Assembly: GCF_029227915.1 (NCBI RefSeq)
Contig: NC_079880.1
Location: forward strand, 870,001 to 934,000
Direction of reading: 5' to 3'
DNA length: 64,000 nucleotides
Origin: Hydractinia symbiolongicarpus
Taxonomy: Eukaryota; Cnidaria; Hydrozoa; Anthoathecata; Hydractiniidae
Position 1 is the stretch's first letter. Each line of letters opens with the position of its first letter. A program made the translations under genes and the position numbers. Below the pieces are notes generated by a model. It saw only the letters and a list, made by a program, of their open reading frames with translations, had not been told where the DNA came from and did no database searches. Below are positions 1 through 11,034 of the stretch, piece after piece.

Positions 1-161
1 CCTTTGGTCTAAACAGTTTGCGATGTTTAGCCCCAAAAGATTGGAATAAACTTCCTTTTCATACGAAGAGTTGCGAAGATCTAGTTAAATTTCAGCAAAT
101 GATTAAAAAATGGAATGGCTCTCACTGTTCATGCACAGAGTGTCGGCAACTGATTCCATAA
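1..161 (+). pseudogene. C-terminal end of LINE ORF2 (RT protein), broken
   Basis: Two frames must be joined to read the usual end of a CR1/L2-type ORF2. The upstream frame gives LWSKQFAMFSP and ends in a premature stop. Shifting by one base at the CCCC run (31-34) gives DWNKLPFHTK and a Cys-rich tail ending CSCTECRQLIP, followed by TAA at 159-161. The block around W-N-x-L-P followed by a C-x-C-x-x-C ending is what I recognise from animal CR1-like elements. The one-base excess in the C run is shared with both other copies. Confidence 0.8.
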
Positions 162-354
162 CTTGCGTAATCAATACGAAAATGGCAGAGGGGAAATGTT
201 TATCTTTTATTTATTATTTATTCATTATTTATTTATTATAGTTTTCATCTAAATTGTAAATATATAAAAATATTTGGTCGGTTTTGATTAGTTTTTTGCA
301 AAATATTATTTTTTAAAGAACTATTGTATATAATAACCGACGGTAAATAAATTA

Positions 355-378
355 AATCAATCAATCAATCAATCAATC
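355..378 (+). repeat. (AATC)6 LINE 3' tail microsatellite
   Basis: Six perfect AATC units end the LINE. CR1/L2-type elements commonly end in a short tandem repeat rather than poly(A), so this marks the 3' end of the element. The homologous tails at 5507-5534 and 9179-9206 have seven units. Confidence 0.9.
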
Positions 379-3300
379 ATTTGGCGCTGTGGTAGCGCTT
401 CATTTAAGAATTAAGATAAAAAAAGTCATTTTTTACTGTGGGACCAATCCTAGCCGTTATCGCCCGTGAAGAAATAGCGACAGTTTCAAAAACTACATTT
501 CATTGACTTTTTAACAGTATCAATCCGTTTGAGTTACAACGGTTGCGTCACATATTCGTACCAACATGAATTTAGCGATATTTTTCTGATATTACTAGGT
601 TCCATCGCCTTTAACAATGAAACGATTGACTGTGGGACTTAATTGAACTAACTTTGGACTATGACCTGATGAATGTGATAAATGAGACAATTGGACTCCA
701 AGAAATAATATTCTTCTTAATTTGACGTGATTGCCGGAACTCAGCGATTACACTGGGCGCAGTGGTAGCGCTTCATGTAAAAATGTAGATAAATAAGTCA
801 TCTTCACTGTGGACCAATCATAGCCGTTATTGCGCACTGAAGAAATAGCGACACTTTCAAGAACTACATTTCATTGACTTTCTAACGGTATCAGTTCGTT
901 TGAGTTACAACGGTTGGGTCACATATTCTGACCATCATGTATTTAGCGATATTTTTCTGGTATCACTAGGTTGCATCGCTTTTAACAATGAACCGATTGA
1001 CTGTGGACTTAATTGAACTGATTTTGGGCTGTGACCTTATAAATGTAAAAGTGAGACAATTGGACTCCAAGAAATAACATTCTTCTTAATTTGACATCAT
1101 TGCTGCAACTCAGCGATTACACTGGGCGTTTTGTTAGAACTTCATTTGAAAATAAAGATAAAAAAGTCATTTTTAACTGTGGGACGAACTCTAGCCGTTA
1201 GCGCGCGCTGAAGAAATAGAGACAGTTTCAAACGCTACATTTCACTGACTTTCTATCGATGTCAGTCCGTTTGAGTTACAACGGTTGGGTCACATATTCG
1301 TACCAACATGTACTTAACGATATTTATCTGATATTACTCGGTTGAATGGGTTTTAACAATAAAACGATTGACTGTGGGACTTAATTGAACTAACTTTGGA
1401 CTGTGACCTGATAAATGTGAGAAATGAGACAATTGGACTCCAAGAAATAATATTCTTCTTAATTTGACGTGATTGCCGGAACTCAGCGATTACACTGGGC
1501 GCAGTGGTAGCGCTTCATGTAAAAATGTAGATAAATAAGTCATCTTCACTGTGGACCAATCATAGCCGTTATTGCGCACTGAAGAAATAGCGACACTTTC
1601 AAGAACTACATTTCATTGACTTTCTAACGGTATCAGTTCGTTTGAGTTACAACGGTTGGGTCACATATTCTTACCATCATGTATTTAGCGATATTTTTCT
1701 GGTATCACTAGGTTGCATCGCTTTTAACAATGAACCGATTGACTGTGGACTTAATTGAACTGATTTTGGGCTGTGACCTTATAATTGTAAAAGTGAGACA
1801 ATTGGACTCCAAGAAATAACATTCTTCTTAATTTTACATCATTGCCGCAACTCAGCGATTACACTGGGCGTTCTGTTAGAGCTTCATTTGAAAATAAAGA
1901 TAAAAAAGTCATTTTTAACTGTGGGACGAACTCTAGCCGTTAGCGCGCGCTGAAGAAATAGAGACAGTTTCAAACGCTACACTTCACTGACTTTCTATCG
2001 ATGTCAGTCCGTTTGAGTTACAACGGTTGGATCACATATTCGTACCAACATGTACTTAACGATATTTATCTGATATTACTCGGTTGAATCGGTTTTAACA
2101 ATAAAACGATTAACTGTGGGACTTAATTGAACTAACTTTGGACTGTGACCTGATAAATGTGAGAAATGAGACAATTGGACTCCAAGAAATAATATTCTTC
2201 TTAATTTGACGTGATTGCCGGAACTCAGCGATTACACTGGGCGCAGTGGTAGCGCTTCATTTAAAAATGTAGATAAATAAGTCATCTTCACTGTGGGACC
2301 AATCATAGCCGTTATCGCGCACTGAAGAAATAGCGACACTTTCAAGAACTACATTTCATTGACTTTCTAACGGTATCAATCCGCTTCAGTTACAACGGTT
2401 GCGTCACATATATTCGTACCAACATGTATTTAGCGATACTTATCTGTTATTACTAGGTTTCATCGCTTTTAACAGTGAAACGATTGAATGTGGGACTTAA
2501 TTGAACTAACTTTAGACTGTGACCTGATGAATGTGATTAATGAGACAGTTGGACTCCAAGAAATAACATTCATCTTAATTTGACATGATTGCCGGAACTC
2601 AGCGATTACACTGGGCGCTGTGGTAGCGCTTCATTTAAAAATTTAGATAAATAAGTCATTCTTTACCGTATGACCAATCCTAGCCGTTATTGCGCGCTGT
2701 AGAAATAGCGACAGTTTCAAAAACTACATTTCATTGACTTTCTAACGGTATCAATCCGCTTCAGTTACAACGGTTGCGTCACATATATTCGTACCAACAT
2801 GTATTTAGCGATATTTATCTGTTATTACTAGGTTTCATCGCTTTTAACAGTGAAACGATTGACTGTGGGACTTAATTGAACTGATTTTGGACTGTAAACT
2901 TATAAATGTTATAAGTGAGACAATTTGACCCCAAGAAATAACATTCTTCTTAATTTGACATGATTGCCGGAAGTCAGCGATTACACTGGGCGCTGTGGTA
3001 GCGCTTCATTTGAAAATTTAGATAAATAAGTCAATGTTTATTGTGGGACCAATCCTAGCCCTTAGCGCGCCCTGAAGAAACAGAGACAGTTTCAAATACT
3101 ACATTTCATTGATTTTCCAACGGTATCAGTCCGGTTCAACTACAACAGTTGAGTCACATATTCGTACCAACATGTATTTAGTGATTGTTACCGATATTAC
3201 TAAGTTGTATCGCTTTCATCAGTGAAACGAGTGACTGTGGGACTTAATTGAACTGATTGTGGACTATGACCTTATAAATGTAATAAGTAAGACAATTGGA

Positions 3301-4851
3301 TTCCAAGAAATAACATTTTTCCTAATTTGACATGATTGCCAGAACTCAGCGATTACACTGAGCGCTGGAGTAGCACTTAATTTAAAAATGTAGATAAATA
3401 AGTCATTTTGTACTGGGGGACCAATCCTAGCCGTTATCGCGCGCTGACGAATTAGCGACATTTTCAAAAAGTGCATTTCATTGACTTTCTAACGGTGTCA
3501 GTTCCTTTGAGTTTCAACGGTTGGGTCACATATTCGTACCATCATGTATTTAGCGGTATTTTTCTGGTATTACTTGTTTGCATTGTTTTTACCAATGAAA
3601 CGATTGACTGTGGGACTTAATTGATCTAACTTTGGACTGTGACGTTATAAATGTTATAAGTGAGACAATTGGACTCCAAGAAATAACATTGTTCTTATTT
3701 TGACATGATTGCCGAAACTCAGCGACTACACTGGTCTCTGTGGTAGCGTTTCATTTAAGAATTAACATGAAAAAGTCATTTTTTTACTGTGGGACCAATC
3801 TTAGCCGTTATCGCGCGCTGAAGAAATAGCGACAGTTTCAAAAACTACATTTCATTGACTTTTTAACAGTATAAATCCGTTTGAGTTACAATGCTTGAAT
3901 CACATATTCCTACCAACATGTATTTCTTGATATTTTTCAGGTATTACTAAGTTGTATGGCTTTTAACAGCAAAACGATTGACTGTGGGAATTAATTGAAC
4001 TGAGTATGGACTGTGACCTTATAAATATAAAAGTGAGACAATTGGACCGTTAGAAATAACATTCTTCTTAATTTGACATGATTGCCGAAACTCAGCGATT
4101 ACACTGGGCGCTGTGGTAGCGCTTCATTCAAGAATTAAGATAAGAAAGTCATTTTGTTGCTGTGGGACCAATCCTAGCCTTTATTGCGCCCTGAAGAAAT
4201 AGCGACAGTTTCAAAAACTACATTTCATTGACTTTCTAACGGTTTTAGTCCGTTTGAGTTACAACGGTTGCGTCACATATTCGTACCAACATGAATTTAG
4301 CGATATTTTTCTGATATTACTAGGTTGCATCGCCTTTAACAATGAAACGATTGACTGTGGGACTTAATTGAACTAACTTAGGACTGTGACCTGATGAATG
4401 TGATAAATGAGACAATTGGACTCCAAGAAATAACATTGTTCTTATATTGACATGATTGCCGAAACTCAGCGACTACACTGGTCGCTGTGGTAGCGCTTCA
4501 TTTAAGAATTAAGATGAAAAAGTCATTTTTTTACTGTGGGACCAATCCTAGCCGTTATCGCGCGCTGAAGAAATAGCGACAGTTTCAAAAACTACATTTC
4601 ATTGACTTTCTAACGGTGTCAGTCCGTTTGAGTTTCAACGGTTGGGTCACATATTCGTACCAACATGTATTTAGCGATATTTTTCCGATATTACTAGGTT
4701 GCATCGCCTTTAACAATGAAACGATTGACTGTGGGACTTAATTGAACTAACTTTGGACTGTGACCTGATGAATGTGATAAATGAGACAATTGGACTCCAA
4801 GAGAAAACATTGTTTTTAATTTGACATGATTGCCGAAACTCAGCGACTACA
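379..4851. repeat. ~372-bp satellite array, segment 1 (about 12 monomers)
   Basis: The anchor CGATTGACTGTGG (or a close variant) recurs at 623, 993, 1365, 1736, 2107, 2481, 2856, 3228, 3601, 3975, 4348 and 4722, i.e. at spacings of 370-375 bp. Neighbouring monomers differ by many scattered substitutions and by one- to few-base indels. Open frames of 60-70 codons on the minus strand are the same satellite phrase read through and are not genes. No host gene is visible. Confidence 0.97.
661..2144. repeat. 742-bp dimeric HOR, two copies (four extra monomers)
   Basis: The variant phrase GGCGCAGTGGTAGCGCTTCATG lies near 756 and again near 1498, exactly 742 bp apart, and TTTGACGTGATTGCCGG occurs at 721, 1463 and 2205. 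The two 742-bp units are nearly identical over the lines compared. The block is present in the first LINE-associated copy and absent, without loss of phase, from the next two: sequence equivalent to 660 is followed in them by sequence equivalent to 2145. It is therefore a clean 1484-bp gain or loss of four monomers. Confidence 0.85.
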
Positions 4852-5313
4852 TGTATGCAAATTTTAATTATTGTCCCTTAGTTTGGCATTTCTCTTCTTC
4901 GAAATCTCTATTGAAAATTGAAAAACTCCACAACAGGGCTTTAAGTTTTATTCATGATGACCCAAGACCAGTTGATTGCCTCCCAAATAAACATTATATG
5001 GAATTACTAAGGCACAGATATTTATGCATAGAAATATTTAAAATTCGGAGAAACATCAGTCCTTCTTTCATGAAAGATATTTTCCTTTTTGAGGAAACTG
5101 ATAGGCCAGTAAGAAGTCAAAACTTGAACAACCATCGGTGTAAAAACAAGAGCCTTTGGTCTAAACAGTTTGCGATGTTTAGCCCCAAAAGATTGGAATA
5201 AACTTCCTTTTCATACGAAGAGTTGCGAAGATCTAGTTAAATTTCAGCAAATGATTAAAAAATGGAATGGCTCTCACTGTTCATGCACAGAGTGTCGGCA
5301 ACTGATTCCATAA
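4852..5313 (+). pseudogene. LINE ORF2 C-terminal fragment (after RT domain), frameshifted
   Basis: The fragment codes for the segment that follows the catalytic RT core in CR1/L2-like elements. It contains NYCPLVW, then KIEKLHNRAL, LLRHRYLCIEIFKI and NISPSFMKDIF, a conserved series in these retrotransposons. The first frame ends at 5199-5201. One base must be skipped at the CCCC run (5183-5186) to continue into DWNKLPFHTK and the Cys-rich C-terminus CSCTECRQLIP, stop at 5311-5313. The catalytic RT motifs (including YADD) are absent because of the 5' truncation, so the piece cannot encode an active enzyme. The first few residues of the open frame upstream of M-Y-A-N are satellite sequence, with no ATG there. 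Confidence 0.88.
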
Positions 5314-5506
5314 CTTGCATAATCAATACGAAAATGGCAGAGGGGAAATGTTTATCTTTTATTTATTATTTATTCATTATTTATTTATTATAGTTTTCAT
5401 CTAAATTGTAAATATATAAAAATATTTGGTCGGTTTTGATTAGTTTTTTGCAAAATATTATTTTTTAAAGAACTATTGTATATAATAACCGACGGTAAAT
5501 AAATTA

Positions 5507-5534
<28 letters not shown>
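5507..5534 (+). repeat. (AATC)7 LINE 3' tail
   Basis: Seven perfect AATC units mark the 3' terminus of the LINE fragment. They are followed by AT and then satellite sequence. Confidence 0.9.
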
Positions 5535-5537
<3 letters not shown>

Positions 5538-8523
5538 TGGCGCTGTGGTAGCGCTTCATTTAAGAATTAAGATAAAAAAAGTCATTTTTTACTGTGGGAC
5601 CAATCCTAGCCGTTATCGCCCGTGAAGAAATAGCGACAGTTTCAAAAACTACATTTCATTGACTTTTTAACAGTATCAATCCGTTTGAGTTACAACGGTT
5701 GCGTCACATATTCGTACCAACATGAATTTAGCGATATTTTTCTGATATTACTAGGTTCCATCGCCTTTAACAATGAAACGATTGACTGTGGGACTTAATT
5801 GAACTAACTTTGGACTGTGACCTGATAAATGTGAGAAATGAGACAATTGGACTCCAAGAAATAATATTCTTCTTAATTTGACGTGATTGCCGGAACTCAG
5901 CGATTACACTGGGCGCAGTGGTAGCGCTTCATTTAAAAATGTAGATAAATAAGTCATCTTCACTGTGGGACCAATCATAGCCGTTATCGCGCACTGAAGA
6001 AATAGCGACACTTTCAAGAACTACATTTCATTGACTTTCTAACGGTATCAATCCGCTTCAGTTACAACGGTTGCGTCACATATATTCGTACCAACATGTA
6101 TTTAGCGATACTTATCTGTTATTACTAGGTTTCATCGCTTTTAACAGTGAAACGATTGAATGTGGGACTTAATTGAACTAACTTTAGACTGTGACCTGAT
6201 GAATGTGATTAATGAGACAGTTGGACTCCAAGAAATAACATTCATCTTAATTTGACATGATTGCCGGAACTCAGCGATTACACTGGGCGCTGTGGTAGCG
6301 CTTCATTTAAAAATTTAGATAAATAAGTCATTCTTTACCGTATGACCAATCCTAGCCGTTATTGCGCGCTGTAGAAATAGCGACAGTTTCAAAAACTACA
6401 TTTCATTGACTTTCTAACGGTATCAATCCGCTTCAGTTACAACGGTTGCGTCACATATATTCGTACCAACATGTATTTAGCGATATTTATCTGTTATTAC
6501 TAGGTTTCATCGCTTTTAACAGTGAAACGATTGACTGTGGGACTTAATTGAACTGATTTTGGACTGTAAACTTATAAATGTTATAAGTGAGACAATTTGA
6601 CCCCAAGAAATAACATTCTTCTTAATTTGACATGATTGCCGGAAGTCAGCGATTACACTGGGCGCTGTGGTAGCGCTTCATTTGAAAATTTAGATAAATA
6701 AGTCAATGTTTATTGTGGGACCAATCCTAGCCCTTAGCGCGCCCTGAAGAAACAGAGACAGTTTCAAATACTACATTTCATTGATTTTCCAACGGTATCA
6801 GTCCGGTTCAACTACAACAGTTGAGTCACATATTCGTACCAACATGTATTTAGTGATTGTTACCGATATTACTAAGTTGTATCGCTTTCATCAGTGAAAC
6901 GAGTGACTGTGGGACTTAATTGAACTGATTGTGGACTATGACCTTATAAATGTAATAAGTAAGACAATTGGATTCCAAGAAATAACATTTTTCCTAATTT
7001 GACATGATTGCCAGAACTCAGCGATTACACTGAGCGCTGGAGTAGCACTTAATTTAAAAATGTAGATAAATAAGTCATTTTGTACTGGGGGACCAATCCT
7101 AGCCGTTATCGCGCGCTGACGAATTAGCGACATTTTCAAAAAGTGCATTTCATTGACTTTCTAACGGTGTCAGTTCCTTTGAGTTTCAACGGTTGGGTCA
7201 CATATTCGTACCATCATGTATTTAGCGGTATTTTTCTGGTATTACTTGTTTGCATTGTTTTTACCAATGAAACGATTGACTGTGGGACTTAATTGATCTA
7301 ACTTTGGACTGTGACGTTATAAATGTTATAAGTGAGACAATTGGACTCCAAGAAATAACATTGTTCTTATTTTGACATGATTGCCGAAACTCAGCGACTA
7401 CACTGGTCTCTGTGGTAGCGTTTCATTTAAGAATTAACATGAAAAAGTCATTTTTTTACTGTGGGACCAATCTTAGCCGTTATCGCGCGCTGAAGAAATA
7501 GCGACAGTTTCAAAAACTACATTTCATTGACTTTTTAACAGTATAAATCCGTTTGAGTTACAATGCTTGAATCACATATTCCTACCAACATGTATTTCTT
7601 GATATTTTTCAGGTATTACTAAGTTGTATGGCTTTTAACAGCAAAACGATTGACTGTGGGAATTAATTGAACTGAGTATGGACTGTGACCTTATAAATAT
7701 AAAAGTGAGACAATTGGACCGTTAGAAATAACATTCTTCTTAATTTGACATGATTGCCGAAACTCAGCGATTACACTGGGCGCTGTGGTAGCGCTTCATT
7801 CAAGAATTAAGATAAGAAAGTCATTTTGTTGCTGTGGGACCAATCCTAGCCTTTATTGCGCCCTGAAGAAATAGCGACAGTTTCAAAAACTACATTTCAT
7901 TGACTTTCTAACGGTTTTAGTCCGTTTGAGTTACAACGGTTGCGTCACATATTCGTACCAACATGAATTTAGCGATATTTTTCTGATATTACTAGGTTGC
8001 ATCGCCTTTAACAATGAAACGATTGACTGTGGGACTTAATTGAACTAACTTAGGACTGTGACCTGATGAATGTGATAAATGAGACAATTGGACTCCAAGA
8101 AATAACATTGTTCTTATATTGACATGATTGCCGAAACTCAGCGACTACACTGGTCGCTGTGGTAGCGCTTCATTTAAGAATTAAGATGAAAAAGTCATTT
8201 TTTTACTGTGGGACCAATCCTAGCCGTTATCGCGCGCTGAAGAAATAGCGACAGTTTCAAAAACTACATTTCATTGACTTTCTAACGGTGTCAGTCCGTT
8301 TGAGTTTCAACGGTTGGGTCACATATTCGTACCAACATGTATTTAGCGATATTTTTCCGATATTACTAGGTTGCATCGCCTTTAACAATGAAACGATTGA
8401 CTGTGGGACTTAATTGAACTAACTTTGGACTGTGACCTGATGAATGTGATAAATGAGACAATTGGACTCCAAGAGAAAACATTGTTTTTAATTTGACATG
8501 ATTGCCGAAACTCAGCGACTACA
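5535..8523. repeat. ~372-bp satellite array, segment 2 (eight monomers)
   Basis: Satellite between two LINE fragment copies. Its first part (5535-5816) closes unit A and the rest belongs to unit B. Monomer order and private variants match 1863-4851 at an offset of 3672 from 5817 on. No gene is visible. Confidence 0.96.
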
Positions 8524-8985
8524 TGTATGCAAATTTTAATTATTGTCCCTTAGTTTGGCATTTCTCTTCTTCGAAATCTCTATTGAAAATTGAAAAACTC
8601 CACAACAGGGCTTTAAGTTTTATTCATGATGACCCAAGACCAGTTGATTGCCTCCCAAATAAACATTATATGGAATTACTAAGGCACAGATATTTATGCA
8701 TAGAAATATTTAAAATTCGGAGAAACATCAGTCCTTCTTTCATGAAAGATATTTTCCTTTTTGAGGAAACTGATAGGCCAGTAAGAAGTCAAAACTTGAA
8801 CAACCATCGGTGTAAAAACAAGAGCCTTTGGTCTAAACAGTTTGCGATGTTTAGCCCCAAAAGATTGGAATAAACTTCCTTTTCATACGAAGAGTTGCGA
8901 AGATCTAGTTAAATTTCAGCAAATGATTAAAAAATGGAATGGCTCTCACTGTTCATGCACAGAGTGTCGGCAACTGATTCCATAA
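8524..8985 (+). pseudogene. LINE ORF2 C-terminal fragment, copy B, frameshifted
   Basis: Identical in content to the fragment at 4852-5313: post-RT segment with NYCPLVW and ISPSFMKDIF, a one-base excess in CCCC at 8855-8858, then the Cys-rich tail and a TAA at 8983-8985. It lacks all RT catalytic motifs. The shared frameshift shows that the break predates the spread of the HOR. Confidence 0.88.
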
Positions 8986-9178
8986 CTTGCATAATCAATA
9001 CGAAAATGGCAGAGGGGAAATGTTTATCTTTTATTTATTATTTATTCATTATTTATTTATTATAGTTTTCATCTAAATTGTAAATATATAAAAATATTTG
9101 GTCGGTTTTGATTAGTTTTTTGCAAAATATTATTTTTTAAAGAACTATTGTATATAATAACCGACGGTAAATAAATTA

Positions 9179-9206
<28 letters not shown>
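9179..9206 (+). repeat. (AATC)7 LINE 3' tail, copy B
   Basis: Seven AATC units, the same number as in copy A and one more than in the copy at 355-378. Confidence 0.9.
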
Positions 9207-9209
<3 letters not shown>

Positions 9210-9488
9210 TGGCGCTGTGGTAGCGCTTCATTTAAGAATTAAGATAAAAAAAGTCATTTTTTACTGTGGGACCAATCCTAGCCGTTATCGCCCGTGAAGA
9301 AATAGCGACAGTTTCAAAAACTACATTTCATTGACTTTTTAACAGTATCAATCCGTTTGAGTTACAACGGTTGCGTCACATATTCGTACCAACATGAATT
9401 TAGCGATATTTTTCTGATATTACTAGGTTCCATCGCCTTTAACAATGAAACGATTGACTGTGGGACTTAATTGAACTAACTTTGGACT

Positions 9489-11034
9489 GTGACCTGATAA
9501 ATGTGAGAAATGAGACAATTGGACTCCAAGAAATAATATTCTTCTTAATTTGACGTGATTGCCGGAACTCAGCGATTACACTGGGCGCAGTGGTAGCGCT
9601 TCATTTAAAAATGTAGATAAATAAGTCATCTTCACTGTGGGACCAATCATAGCCGTTATCGCGCACTGAAGAAATAGCGACACTTTCAAGAACTACATTT
9701 CATTGACTTTCTAACGGTATCAATCCGCTTCAGTTACAACGGTTGCGTCACATATATTCGTACCAACATGTATTTAGCGATACTTATCTGTTATTACTAG
9801 GTTTCATCGCTTTTAACAGTGAAACGATTGAATGTGGGACTTAATTGAACTAACTTTAGACTGTGACCTGATGAATGTGATTAATGAGACAGTTGGACTC
9901 CAAGAAATAACATTCATCTTAATTTGACATGATTGCCGGAACTCAGCGATTACACTGGGCGCTGTGGTAGCGCTTCATTTAAAAATTTAGATAAATAAGT
10001 CATTCTTTACCGTATGACCAATCCTAGCCGTTATTGCGCGCTGTAGAAATAGCGACAGTTTCAAAAACTACATTTCATTGACTTTCTAACGGTATCAATC
10101 CGCTTCAGTTACAACGGTTGCGTCACATATATTCGTACCAACATGTATTTAGCGATATTTATCTGTTATTACTAGGTTTCATCGCTTTTAACAGTGAAAC
10201 GATTGACTGTGGGACTTAATTGAACTGATTTTGGACTGTAAACTTATAAATGTTATAAGTGAGACAATTTGACCCCAAGAAATAACATTCTTCTTAATTT
10301 GACATGATTGCCGGAAGTCAGCGATTACACTGGGCGCTGTGGTAGCGCTTCATTTGAAAATTTAGATAAATAAGTCAATGTTTATTGTGGGACCAATCCT
10401 AGCCCTTAGCGCGCCCTGAAGAAACAGAGACAGTTTCAAATACTACATTTCATTGATTTTCCAACGGTATCAGTCCGGTTCAACTACAACAGTTGAGTCA
10501 CATATTCGTACCAACATGTATTTAGTGATTGTTACCGATATTACTAAGTTGTATCGCTTTCATCAGTGAAACGAGTGACTGTGGGACTTAATTGAACTGA
10601 TTGTGGACTATGACCTTATAAATGTAATAAGTAAGACAATTGGATTCCAAGAAATAACATTTTTCCTAATTTGACATGATTGCCAGAACTCAGCGATTAC
10701 ACTGAGCGCTGGAGTAGCACTTAATTTAAAAATGTAGATAAATAAGTCATTTTGTACTGGGGGACCAATCCTAGCCGTTATCGCGCGCTGACGAATTAGC
10801 GACATTTTCAAAAAGTGCATTTCATTGACTTTCTAACGGTGTCAGTTCCTTTGAGTTTCAACGGTTGGGTCACATATTCGTACCATCATGTATTTAGCGG
10901 TATTTTTCTGGTATTACTTGTTTGCATTGTTTTTACCAATGAAACGATTGACTGTGGGACTTAATTGATCTAACTTTGGACTGTGACGTTATAAATGTTA
11001 TAAGTGAGACAATTGGACTCCAAGAAATAACATT
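9489..11034. repeat. 3672-bp HOR, partial unit C
   Basis: Matches 2145-3690 and 5817-7362 at offsets of 7344 and 3672, then departs inside a monomer: unit A reads AACATTGTTCTTATTTTGAC where this copy reads AACATTCCTTTTAATTTGAC from 11035. The unit is therefore truncated before its LINE would occur, and the register moves onto a different monomer series. Confidence 0.92.

Larger units (their letters stand above)
1..378 (+). mobile_element. CR1/L2-like LINE 3' end, first copy (cut by window start)
   Basis: This is the right-hand part of the same LINE fragment seen complete at 4852-5534 and 8524-9206. It holds the last codons of the RT reading frame (up to the TAA at 159-161), an A+T-rich 3' UTR and an (AATC)6 tail at 355-378. 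The satellite resumes directly after the tail with the usual hairpin region (TTGGCGCTGTGG). Compared with the other two copies, the tail is one AATC shorter and a G replaces an A in the stretch just after the stop codon (around 170). The left end of the copy lies outside the window. Confidence 0.9.
4852..5534 (+). mobile_element. CR1/L2-like LINE 3' fragment, copy A
   Basis: A 683-bp, 5'-truncated LINE on the plus strand. The satellite phrase CAGCGACTACA stops at about 4851, where a reading frame starting MYANFNYCPLVW takes over. The element runs through the end of the RT protein (stop at 5311-5313) and an A+T-rich 3' UTR to an (AATC)7 tail (5507-5534). The satellite then resumes at almost exactly the next base of the monomer (GGCGCTGTGGTAGCGC). 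No convincing target-site duplication is visible. This resembles ordinary target-primed insertion of a 5'-truncated LINE. Confidence 0.92.
2145..5816. repeat. 3672-bp LINE-containing HOR, unit A
   Basis: Everything from 2145 to 5816 is repeated at +3672. It consists of about eight satellite monomers (2989 bp) plus the 683-bp LINE 3' fragment at 4852-5534. Diagnostic variants such as GAGTGACTGTGGG (3230) and TTGATATTTTTCAGG (3928) recur at the same offset. I found no difference from unit B in the lines compared, so the amplification is recent or is maintained by homogenisation. Confidence 0.95.
8524..9206 (+). mobile_element. CR1/L2-like LINE 3' fragment, copy B
   Basis: Same 683-bp fragment and junctions as copy A, shifted by 3672 bp. 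Because flanking satellite variants match as well, this copy arose by duplication of the HOR, not by a new insertion. The tail is (AATC)7 at 9179-9206. Confidence 0.92.
5817..9488. repeat. 3672-bp LINE-containing HOR, unit B
   Basis: Second full unit, matching 2145-5816 with constant offset 3672, including the LINE fragment, its frameshift and the (AATC)7 tail. I saw no substitutions relative to unit A in the lines compared. Confidence 0.95.

Noticed and set aside
755-830. A genuine tRNA gene
   Set aside because: Only a D-arm or A-box-like piece is seen. There is no acceptor stem pairing, anticodon arm or proper TTCRANNC box, so it is kept only as a speculative relic.
3264-3476. Minus-strand open frame of 70 codons, repeated at 6936 and 10608 and in similar form elsewhere
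   Set aside because: It is the satellite monomer read in one frame. Copies appear and vanish with indels between monomers, and stops occur in most subtypes; no sign of protein constraint.
4840-5545. Target-site duplication around the LINE fragment
   Set aside because: CAT before and CATT after the element could be read as a 3-bp repeat, but it is too short and overlaps both the AATC tail and satellite variants.
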